Positions 7,218 to 13,211 of a stretch of DNA of 13,279 nt are shown here, in pieces (position 1 is the stretch's first letter; every line of letters begins with the position of its first letter). This stretch comes from Actinomycetes bacterium (GTDB taxonomy: Bacteria; Actinomycetota; Acidimicrobiia; Acidimicrobiales; RAAP-2). Below the pieces are notes generated by a model. That model made no database searches. It was not told where the DNA came from and was given only the letters and a program-made list of their open reading frames with translations. Location: positions 1 to 13,279 of the forward strand of contig JAJZFO010000028.1 of NCBI GenBank assembly GCA_021805305.1, written 5' to 3'. The position numbers and the translations under genes were made by a program.

Positions 7218-8864
7218 GTGAGTTCCCCACTTCGCGGCGACGAGATCCTGTCGTGTCGTCACCGCGTCATGCTCTCGCGCCAGGGCGACGCCGCCGTCGT
7301 TCGGGTACGCGCATCCGACGAGATGATGCGCCGGCGACTCCTGGCCGAGGAGTACCGCGACGCCGTGCTCAACGGCTTCGTTGAGCTCGAGGGTGCCGTG
7401 AGCGCCCCCACGCTCGACGCCACCCGTGAGGCCCTCGCGCGCGGCGCCGCCATCATCGTGCGCCCGCGCGTAAGCGACGATCTGACGGCGCACCGGCGAG
7501 CGAGCGTGCACGCCCTCATCCGCCTGGGTCGCCGCGACGAGCGCTTCGTCTACGCCCCCTTGCTGGTGAAGAACTCCGAGGTCGTGGAGAGTTCCACCAC
7601 CCGCCAACTCCTCCAGAGTGATCTGGCGCAGCCCTCCCCCGCCCACGCCACGATGACGCCGGGGGTCTGCGTGCGCTCCACCGTCTCGCTGACGCGCAGC
7701 GGCATCGTCCTGGCCCACGCCACCCGGGTGCTCCAGGCCCAGGGATACGGCGACGAGAACGCGCGCGTGGCCCTGGTCGATCGCCAGCGACGGGTCTGGT
7801 GGCTGGAGCTCGCGGGGTCCCAGCACCCCCGCTTCAACCTCGCCACCTACGATGCGCTGTACCGCGAACGTCGTGAACTGCTCGCCGCGTTCGATCGCTG
7901 GACCCTGGTGGGCGGCGAGTTCCCGACCCAGCCCTACTGGCACCGCGAGTGCGAGGACTGCGAGTTCCGCGAGCACTGTCGCGGCGTGCTCGACGTTCGC
8001 GATGACGTCTCCTTGACGCACTACACCAATTTCGAACAACAACGGCTCCTGCACGAGTTCGGCGTCGACACTCGTCGCGACCTCGCAGGCCTCGACCCCG
8101 AGCGCGCGCGACTGGCGCGGCGAACGCCCAGTGATTCCACCTCGCGCGAGGCGGTGTTGGGCCTGGCCATCGAACGCCTCGACGACCTGATCTACCGCGC
8201 CCGCGTGCACACCTCGAACTCTCTCCTGCGCCGGGTCGAGGGTGAGGACATGGGCTGTCCGCGCGCCGACGTCGAGGTCGACGTCGACATGGAGAGCGAT
8301 GGAGAGCGCACCTACCTCTGGGGCGCGTACGTGCGAGTGGCCGCCGGCGCGACCCTCGAGGGCGTCCGGGAGGGCTATCACGCCTTCGTCTCCTGGGAGG
8401 AACCGAGCGCCGAGAGCGAAGCTCGCGTCTTCGCCGAGTTCTGGGCCTGGTTCGCGGCGCTGCGCGACGCGTGCGCCCACCGCTCGCTCTCCTTCGCGGC
8501 CTACTGCTTCTGGGCCCAAGCCGAGGACGGCGCGATGAACCGCGCCGTCGCCACTGGCGGTGGGCCCTCCGCGGGTGAGCTCGAGGAGTTCCGCTCGCAC
8601 TCCCCCAGCCAGTGGATCGACCTGCACGAGCACGCCAAGGCCCAGGTCCAGACCGAAGGGCCCCTCGGACTCAAGGTGCTCGCGCGAGCCGCCGGCTTCG
8701 ACTGGCGCGACGAGAACCCCAGCGGCGAGGCGTCCATGGCCTCGTGGCGCCGCCGCATCCTCGAGTACAACGAGGACGACTGTCGCGCCACGCAGGCCCT
8801 GCGCGACTGGCTCAACGGCGCCGCGCGCGATCTCGCGCACCGCGACGGGCCCGGACCGTGGTGA
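7218..8864 (+). CDS. TM0106-family RecB-like / RNase H-like nuclease
   Basis: This 548-residue protein matches the layout of the TM0106 family of RecB-like putative nucleases. The N-terminal half has C13 (LSCRHRV) and, much later, C245, C248 and C254 (CEDCEFREHC): the one-plus-three cysteine arrangement that holds a 4Fe-4S cluster in Cas4/AddB-type nucleases. The C-terminal half is a YprB-like RNase H-fold exonuclease domain: DVEVD (D351, E353) as first motif and YNEDDC (517-522, with D521) as last motif. The usual PD-(D/E)xK residues expected near 93-125 are not obvious (ASVHAL, then LLVKNSE), so the RecB-like half may be inactive. DNA processing or repair is inferred; the substrate is unknown. 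The GTG start keeps the conserved C13 motif and sits 6 nt after a -10-like hexamer. Its TGA overlaps the next start as GTGA. Confidence 0.85.
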   Translation: MSSPLRGDEILSCRHRVMLSRQGDAAVVRVRASDEMMRRRLLAEEYRDAVLNGFVELEGAVSAPTLDATREALARGAAIIVRPRVSDDLTAHRRASVHALIRLGRRDERFVYAPLLVKNSEVVESSTTRQLLQSDLAQPSPAHATMTPGVCVRSTVSLTRSGIVLAHATRVLQAQGYGDENARVALVDRQRRVWWLELAGSQHPRFNLATYDALYRERRELLAAFDRWTLVGGEFPTQPYWHRECEDCEFREHCRGVLDVRDDVSLTHYTNFEQQRLLHEFGVDTRRDLAGLDPERARLARRTPSDSTSREAVLGLAIERLDDLIYRARVHTSNSLLRRVEGEDMGCPRADVEVDVDMESDGERTYLWGAYVRVAAGATLEGVREGYHAFVSWEEPSAESEARVFAEFWAWFAALRDACAHRSLSFAAYCFWAQAEDGAMNRAVATGGGPSAGELEEFRSHSPSQWIDLHEHAKAQVQTEGPLGLKVLARAAGFDWRDENPSGEASMASWRRRILEYNEDDCRATQALRDWLNGAARDLAHRDGPGPW

Positions 8865-10489
8865 GTCGGCCCGCGGCGAGGGGCCCCCTCGAGGGTCCGG
8901 CCTCCCGTGAGGGCCCCCCACCCACCTTCGCACTGAGCGCCCGACTGTGGGGCACGCTGGTGAGCGTCCTGGGCCTGCTCTTGGCGCTGGTGAGCGCCCT
9001 CGCGCTGAGCGACCTCGCCTCGGGACGCGTGGGGCGGGGACTCAGCCTGCTCGCCGCGGTGCTCACCGTGCGCTGGGCGAGTGGGGAATGGCTCGACGTC
9101 TGGTTCACGCGCGTCGCGCGTCGCCTACGCGCGCACTGGCGAGCGATGATCGTCACGTTCTTCTTGACCCCGCGACTCGTCCGAGTCTCACCTCACGGTT
9201 CCCGCCGTGACCAGACAGGCGACCCGACGGGCGACCCGACGGGCGAATCAACCGTCGCGAGCGATGGCGCCACCCATGATTCGCCGCGCCGCGCGGACGG
9301 CGCCTCCCCCGTCGCGATTGCCACGGCGATCGACACCATCGTCGACGAACCTCGCCTGGGGGTGGTGCGAGCCAGCGCCCAGGCCTCGATCCTCGCCCTC
9401 GCGGTCATCTGGTTGAGCGGTGGATGGCAGGCCCTGGGCATCGTGATCGTCCTGTTGGCAATCGCCGTGCCGCTCTATCAGCGCGCGGGCACCCGTGCGG
9501 CCGCCTTCGACCTGCAGTATCGCCAGCGCCGGGAGCGCCTGGCGCAGCGCCAGATGGAGCTGTTGGCGCACGCGCCCGAACTGCGGGCCCTGGGGGCCGT
9601 TGACTACGGCGCCGCGGAGATCGCCGCGCTCTCGAGGGCCGAGCACGGCGTCGCGCTGCGGGCGATCCGCAGTGCGCTGGGCTCGTCGCTCGTCACCGAG
9701 TTCCTCGGCGGGGTGAGCGTGGGCCTCGTCGCCATGGACGTCGGATTCGGCCTGCTGCACGGACGCATCTCCCTGGTGCGCGCCCTCATCAGCGTCCTGG
9801 TGACCAGCGAGTTCTTCGCGCACGTGCGTCGCTACGGTGTCGAGTTCCATCGTCGCGAGGCCATGGAGGCGGCCGCCGGACACCTCGTCGTGCCCGCGCG
9901 CCTCGAACCCTCGCCCAGTGACGTGCTCGAGACCTTCGAACTGGTCACCCTGGCGCATCCGCGTCCCGTGGACCTGCACCTGCGCCGCGGTGACCGCGTG
10001 GCGGTGCTGGGCGCGTCGGGGGCCGGCAAGACGACGCTGGCGCACACGTTGCTCGGCTGGCGCGAGGCCCACGCCGGACGCGTACAGCGCACCGCGGAAC
10101 CCGTCGCCTACGTCAGCGCCGACACCGCCCTGCTCGAGGGCAGCGTGGGCGAGAACCTTCGCCTGGGTCGCGAGGTCCCCGACCAGCGCGTGCTCGCCCT
10201 GCTCGACGCGCTCGAGTTGCGTGGTGAACGCTTCAAGGACCTGGACCAGGCGGTGAGCGCCGACGGCGAGGGCTTCTCCTCGGGCGAACGCGTGCGACTG
10301 CTCATCGCGCGCGCCCTGCTGGGCGAACCACGTCTGCTCATCCTCGATGACGTGGCGGGTCTCTTGGATGACCGCGCACGCGCCGCGGTGCGCGCCGAGC
10401 TCGCGCGACACCGCGACACCGCAGTCATCGAGATCGCGGTGGACGAGACCTCGTTCATCCATCCCGACGCCACGGTGCGACTCTCGTGA
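8861..10489 (+). CDS. cydD: CydD-like heterodimeric ABC transporter subunit
   Basis: I choose the GTG at 8861 because it overlaps the upstream stop as GTGA; the frame stays open upstream to 8612 but that part is antiparallel to no family feature and lies inside the nuclease gene. The 542-residue product has a membrane domain with segments near 30-52, 60-82, 175-186, 190-206, 277-298 and 303-320. The stretch from FLGG to GVEFH (281-330) resembles the CydD pattern that ends in EFF..R..G..FH. The nucleotide-binding domain has Walker A GASGAGKT (384-391), signature FSSGE (472-476) and Walker B LLILDD (492-497). Three catalytic positions deviate: the Q-loop Gln is S419, the Walker B Glu is D497 and the H-loop His is V527. 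Known CydDC exports thiols and/or handles heme for cytochrome bd assembly; no cydAB is present here, so substrate is open. It should dimerise with the next gene product. Confidence 0.82.
   Translation: MSRPAARGPLEGPASREGPPPTFALSARLWGTLVSVLGLLLALVSALALSDLASGRVGRGLSLLAAVLTVRWASGEWLDVWFTRVARRLRAHWRAMIVTFFLTPRLVRVSPHGSRRDQTGDPTGDPTGESTVASDGATHDSPRRADGASPVAIATAIDTIVDEPRLGVVRASAQASILALAVIWLSGGWQALGIVIVLLAIAVPLYQRAGTRAAAFDLQYRQRRERLAQRQMELLAHAPELRALGAVDYGAAEIAALSRAEHGVALRAIRSALGSSLVTEFLGGVSVGLVAMDVGFGLLHGRISLVRALISVLVTSEFFAHVRRYGVEFHRREAMEAAAGHLVVPARLEPSPSDVLETFELVTLAHPRPVDLHLRRGDRVAVLGASGAGKTTLAHTLLGWREAHAGRVQRTAEPVAYVSADTALLEGSVGENLRLGREVPDQRVLALLDALELRGERFKDLDQAVSADGEGFSSGERVRLLIARALLGEPRLLILDDVAGLLDDRARAAVRAELARHRDTAVIEIAVDETSFIHPDATVRLS
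9209..9244 (+). repeat. 12-bp in-frame tandem repeat inside the cydD-like gene
   Basis: Three consecutive 12-bp units, GACCAGACAGGC then two identical GACCCGACGGGC, encode DQTG-DPTG-DPTG at residues 117-128. They sit in a hydrophilic, Ser/Asp/Arg-rich stretch of about 35 residues (about 112-147) between the second and third membrane segments, where CydD relatives normally have a shorter connection. Units of a multiple of three bases can expand or contract without breaking the frame. Confidence 0.75.
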
Positions 10490-12084
10490 ACGACTGGCGA
10501 CGTCTTCGTCGGTGGCTGGTGCGTGCCGCACCGCGGCGCGCCGAGTTGGTGCGCGCCCTCGTGATGGCCACGGTGGCGTCGTTGGCGGGCACCGGGCTCT
10601 TCGTCGGAGCGGTGGCGCTACTGGTCGTCAGTGCGCGCCGACCAGGCCTCTCCGCCATCGCGGTCTTCCTGATCGCCATCGAGCTCGTGGCGTTCCTGCG
10701 CTCGCCCCTGCGCTTCGCGGAGCGCATGAGCACCCATCGTCTCGGGTTCGCGGCCGTGGCCCACTGGCGCGAGTGGCTCATGGCGACCGTGGGCTCCTGG
10801 GACTTCTCGCGCTGGCAGCGCCACGCCACCGGCGAACTGCTCGAGCGCTCGCTCACCGACACCGAGGAACTCCAGGACCTCTGGCTGCGTGCGGTGATCC
10901 CGAGCGTCGCCACCGTGGTCACCATGGCCCTCGGCGACGTCGTGGTGGCGCTCCTGGCGCCGCTCGGGCGGTGGTGGGCGGTCGCGCTGACGACGGCGGT
11001 CGTGCAAGCGCTGCTCGTGACGACGTTGCTGCGTCACCTCCCGGCCCAGGCGCGCGCCGACCGCGAGCTACGCCGTCGCCGCGGTCGCTACGTCGCCGCC
11101 CTGGTGTCCTCGAGCGCGGCCGCCCCCGAGATCGAACGCCTCGGCGCGTCGGAGTACCTTCGTCGCCGCGACGACGTCCTGGTGGGCGCGCTGCGCGCCG
11201 CCGAGGACGCCGTTGAGCGCGTGCGCCGACGCGACGCCGCCGTGGTGGCGCTGGGTCCCCTGCTCGGCCTCGCCATCGTCGCCCTCGGGCGTCCGCCGAG
11301 CGCCGGGGTGTGGCTCGTGGTCGCCGCGATGGTCGCCCTGGCCACCTTCGACGCCCTGCTCGTGCTGCGCGGGGCCATTCGCGTCGCGGTAGCGGTGAGC
11401 GGTGGCGCCGAGCGACTCGACGAGCTCGCCCACGACGACGCGACCGGGTCGCCGGGCGCGCCCTGGCCCCGTGATCACACGTTGCGCTTCGAGGACGTCA
11501 TGGTCAACCCCGCGGACCCGACTTCGCCGCGGGTGAGCGGCGTGGTCGTCGCGGGACGGCGCGTCGCGGTGACGGGACCTTCGGGTGCGGGCAAGTCGAC
11601 GCTGCTGCGCGCCCTAGCCCGCCTCGATGACGTAGCGGGCGTCGTCACCGTCGGCTCGGTGCCCCTCGCCGAGATCGCCGAGACCCAACTGCGCGCTCAC
11701 GTGGTACTGGTGCCCAGCGAGCCGGGCCTCTTTCGCGGCTACGTGCGCGACGTCGTGGGCCTGGGGCTCCGCGTTGGCGACGAGGAGCTCGCGATGCTGG
11801 CCGAGCTCGGACTACGGGTGCAGCTCAACGACCAGTGGGAGGACCTCTCGCGCGGCGAGCGCCAGCGCGTGGCCATCGTGCGCGCGCTACTTCGCCGACC
11901 CGACGTGATCCTGCTCGACGAACCCACCAGTGCCCTGGGTGAGGCGGAGACGGCGGCCGTGCTCGCCGTGCTGTCGCGCACCACGGCGAGCGTGATCGTG
12001 GCCACCCACGACCAGCGAGTGTTGCAGTGGTGTAACGACGTCGTCGACGTCACGGGAGAGAGTCGCCGCTCCGAACACCCCTGA
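10486..12084 (+). CDS. cydC: CydC-like heterodimeric ABC transporter subunit
   Basis: The GTG start overlaps the cydD-like stop (GTGA). The 532-residue protein has the CydC N-terminal pattern: a glycine-bearing first helix, ARRPGLSAIAV, LRSPLRFAERMSTH (71-84), and the later ATGELLERSLTDTEELQDLWLRA segment (114-136, the R.GdLl..l..Dv..Lqd..lR pattern of CydC). Membrane segments lie near 24-50, 56-72, 137-160, 162-182, 252-268 and 274-295. The nucleotide-binding domain has Walker A GPSGAGKS (364-371), signature LSRGE (454-458), Walker B VILLDE with catalytic E479, and H508; the Q-loop Gln is replaced by S411 (VPSEPGLF). Its Walker A/B and His with the CydD-like signature would make the one competent ATP site of the dimer. 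The operon ends here, with no clear intrinsic terminator immediately downstream. Confidence 0.83.
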   Translation: MNDWRRLRRWLVRAAPRRAELVRALVMATVASLAGTGLFVGAVALLVVSARRPGLSAIAVFLIAIELVAFLRSPLRFAERMSTHRLGFAAVAHWREWLMATVGSWDFSRWQRHATGELLERSLTDTEELQDLWLRAVIPSVATVVTMALGDVVVALLAPLGRWWAVALTTAVVQALLVTTLLRHLPAQARADRELRRRRGRYVAALVSSSAAAPEIERLGASEYLRRRDDVLVGALRAAEDAVERVRRRDAAVVALGPLLGLAIVALGRPPSAGVWLVVAAMVALATFDALLVLRGAIRVAVAVSGGAERLDELAHDDATGSPGAPWPRDHTLRFEDVMVNPADPTSPRVSGVVVAGRRVAVTGPSGAGKSTLLRALARLDDVAGVVTVGSVPLAEIAETQLRAHVVLVPSEPGLFRGYVRDVVGLGLRVGDEELAMLAELGLRVQLNDQWEDLSRGERQRVAIVRALLRRPDVILLDEPTSALGEAETAAVLAVLSRTTASVIVATHDQRVLQWCNDVVDVTGESRRSEHP

Positions 12085-12148
12085 CCTCGCGACGGGTCAT
12101 CGGGGAACGGGCATTCTGGCTGATGGCAGGCGTGAAGTCGACCCTCGC

Positions 12149-12184
12149 GACGCCGTCGACGCCCGCGACGCCTTGGACGCCGTC
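12149..12184 (+). repeat. GACGCCNNN repeat, 9-bp period, four copies
   Basis: GACGCC occurs at 12149, 12158, 12167 and 12176, each followed by a variable triplet (GTC, CGC, TTG, GTC), and a final GAC follows at 12185. Read in one frame it would give Asp-Ala-X repeats, but that frame has no good start and degrades into Ser/Arg/Thr-rich sequence. Several GTCGAC palindromes (12137, 12155, 12182, 12268) sit in and around it. Function unknown. Confidence 0.6.
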
Positions 12185-12286
12185 GACGAATCATTGATCG
12201 TTACGCCACCGTCGCGGCGCGGGTCCGCCACGGGAACCACGAGCAACTCGCGCGCCACCGCCACGACGTCGACCCGTTCGAGGTCG

Positions 12287-12299
12287 CGACGTCACGTCG
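12287..12299. promoter_or_regulatory. Palindrome CGACGT-C-ACGTCG
   Basis: A perfect 6-bp inverted repeat around one central base, 5 bp upstream of the CRP/Rex-like palindrome. It may be a second regulator site; no family can be assigned and high GC makes chance palindromes of this kind possible. Confidence 0.35.
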
Positions 12300-12303
12300 T
12301 TAT

Positions 12304-12323
12304 TTTGTGAACTTACTCACAAA
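12304..12323. promoter_or_regulatory. CRP/Rex-type operator palindrome
   Basis: TTTGTGAACTTACTCACAAA is an inverted repeat with perfect 7-bp arms around 6 bp. It contains TGTGA-N6-TCACA, the consensus of CRP-family regulators including the mycobacterial one, and differs at one base from the Rex consensus TTGTGAA-N4-TTCACAA. Rex is the NADH-sensing repressor that often controls cyd genes. The site lies about 220 bp after the cydC-like stop and about 180 bp before the hemolysin III start, and a TTGACA hexamer begins 6 bp downstream. Which gene or RNA it controls is not clear. Confidence 0.65.
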
Positions 12324-12328
12324 GGCGA

Positions 12329-12334
12329 TTGACA
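12329..12334 (+). promoter_or_regulatory. Perfect TTGACA (-35-like) next to the operator
   Basis: TTGACA starts 6 bp after the palindrome, but no TANNNT hexamer lies 16-19 bp downstream. A separate -10-like TACATT at 12371-12376 would place a start near 12383-12385, about 70 bp from the palindrome centre, a distance compatible with class I CRP-type activation. Both are candidates only. Confidence 0.3.
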
Positions 12335-12383
12335 CGTCTCAAGACGGAGGGGACCCGCGCGGAGTCGTACTACATTCTTTGTA

Positions 12384-12400
12384 TTGGCTGGGGGGGCCAA
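12384..12400 (+). other. Hairpin with a G-run in the loop
   Basis: TTGGC (12384-12388) pairs with GCCAA (12396-12400) around the loop TGGGGGG, part of a run of seven G. On the opposite strand the loop would be C-rich. It could be the 5' hairpin of a small RNA or leader; a single C-rich loop is not enough to call the actinobacterial 6C RNA. Confidence 0.35.
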
Positions 12401-12409
12401 ACGTCGAGC

Positions 12410-12439
12410 ACCCGCCCGTTTCTCACGAAGCGGGCGGGT
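12410..12439 (+). terminator. Strong 13-bp stem-loop, possible terminator
   Basis: Bases 12410-12422 pair with 12427-12439 (13 pairs, one G-U wobble, mostly G-C) around a TCAC loop. There is no T-run after it, so it is not a classic intrinsic terminator, although T-poor hairpin terminators are often proposed in actinobacteria. Its right arm overlaps a second, mutually exclusive hairpin, GGTCCC (12437-12442) with GGGACC (12452-12457), which is followed by TTT. It may end a short RNA from this region, end readthrough from cydC, or act as an attenuator. Confidence 0.5.
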
Positions 12440-12489
12440 CCCGTCGTCTCTGGGACCTTTCGCACTTCATCGGGGGTGACCCGCGCACC

Positions 12490-12495
12490 TAGGGT
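12490..12495 (+). promoter_or_regulatory. Putative -10 element for leaderless hemolysin III transcript
   Basis: TAGGGT is followed by GACCTC (6 nt) and the ATG at 12502. No Shine-Dalgarno precedes the ATG. A TTCATC 18 bp upstream is a poor -35. This is the third gene in the window with identical hexamer-to-start spacing. Confidence 0.45.
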
Positions 12496-12501
12496 GACCT
12501 C

Positions 12502-13203
12502 ATGAGCAATTCACCGTCGTCGCGCGCGTCAGGGGCGGCGTCGGGACCATCATCGACCCCGGCCGCGACGTCGGTCGCGGAGCGACCACTGCTGCGTGGA
12601 TGGCTGCACGTGGTGGGCGTCGTCGCGTTGCTCGGGTCTTCGCCACTGCTCTTCGCGCGATGCGCCACGTGGTCGCAGGTGCTCTGGGTGCTCTGTTACG
12701 TCGTGGGCGTGAGCGTCATGATGGGCACCAGCGCGCTCTTTCACCGCGTCCACTGGACGACCTCGCAGCGACGCGCCTGGCGGCGCGCCGACCACTCGGC
12801 GATCTTCTTCGCCATCTCGGGGAGCTACCTGGCCATCGCGGGACTGACCATGCACGGCACGATACGCCTCGTATTGATCATCATCATCGGCTCGGGCGCG
12901 CTCGTGGGTATCGCGATCCGTCAACTCGCCCTGGACACCCCTAAGTGGGTCAACACCCTGCCCTACCTCGTGGTGGGCTGGTCCGCGGTCGTGGTCCTGC
13001 CCCAGATCGAGCGCGGCGGCGGGGCGAGCGTGCTCACGTTGATCGTGGCCGGCGGACTCGTGTACTCCGCCGGAGCGGTGATCTACGGGGCCAAGCGCCC
13101 GCGCCTGAGTCCTCGGGTCTTTGGCTACCACGAACTCTTTCACGCCTTCACCCTGCTCGGGGCGGGACTGCACTTCGCGGCGATCTACGTGGCGCTTAAG
13201 TAG
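12502..13203 (+). CDS. trhA: Hemolysin III / PAQR-family integral membrane protein
   Basis: The 233-residue protein shows the hemolysin III (TrhA/YqfA, PAQR superfamily) pattern: about seven membrane segments and the metal-site residues S77 and H81 (SALFH), D97 (RADHSAIF), and H210 and H214 (FGYHELFH). PAQR proteins coordinate zinc with these residues, and bacterial TrhA has been linked to membrane-lipid homeostasis; haemolytic activity is documented for only a few members. The N-terminal 28 residues are Ser/Ala-rich, cytosolic in appearance and longer than in many relatives. It appears monocistronic: preceded by its own -10-like hexamer and followed after 8 nt by a probable convergent gene. 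The symbol is by family, not by proven orthology. Confidence 0.9.
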   Translation: MSNSPSSRASGAASGPSSTPAATSVAERPLLRGWLHVVGVVALLGSSPLLFARCATWSQVLWVLCYVVGVSVMMGTSALFHRVHWTTSQRRAWRRADHSAIFFAISGSYLAIAGLTMHGTIRLVLIIIIGSGALVGIAIRQLALDTPKWVNTLPYLVVGWSAVVVLPQIERGGGASVLTLIVAGGLVYSAGAVIYGAKRPRLSPRVFGYHELFHAFTLLGAGLHFAAIYVALK

Positions 13204-13211
13204 CGAGCTCG

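Larger units (their letters stand above)
12085..12501. other. Structured intergenic region without a convincing gene
   Basis: This 417-bp stretch lies between the cydC-like stop and the hemolysin III start. Short open frames exist (24 codons from 12123, 61 codons from GTG 12307), but neither has a ribosome site or recognisable sequence, and the second begins inside a palindrome and ends inside the next gene's -10 hexamer. Its contents, listed separately, are a 9-bp-period repeat, two adjacent palindromes, a TTGACA hexamer and three potential RNA hairpins. From 12300 to 12400 the DNA is more AT-rich than the surrounding genes. Confidence 0.7.

Noticed and set aside
8612..8860. Upstream extension of the cydD-like frame to an ATG at 8612
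   Set aside because: It would overlap 250 bp of the nuclease gene and adds a Arg/Pro/Ala-rich low-complexity stretch. The GTG at 8861 gives a standard GTGA overlap and a family-like N-terminus.
7002..8933. 643-codon open frame on the minus strand opposite the nuclease gene
   Set aside because: It is the antisense shadow of the nuclease gene: Gly/Ala/Val/Arg/His-rich with no domain, an artefact of few stop codons in GC-rich DNA. The plus-strand frame has conserved cysteine and exonuclease motifs.
9248..10531. 427-codon minus-strand open frame opposite the cydD-like gene
   Set aside because: Antisense shadow rich in His/Gln/Gly/Asp; the plus strand has clear ABC transporter motifs.
12361..12440. 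tRNA or 6C RNA in the structured spacer
   Set aside because: No T-loop GGTTCGA-like motif or cloverleaf can be drawn, and only one C-rich loop appears on the minus strand whereas 6C RNA needs two.
12307..12492. 61-codon frame starting at GTG in the spacer upstream of trhA
   Set aside because: It starts inside the CRP/Rex-like palindrome, runs through the hairpins and ends in the -10 hexamer of trhA; no ribosome site and no recognisable sequence.
12550..13173. 207-codon minus-strand frame opposite the hemolysin III gene
   Set aside because: Shadow composition (His/Asp/Arg/Glu-rich); the plus frame has the conserved PAQR residues.
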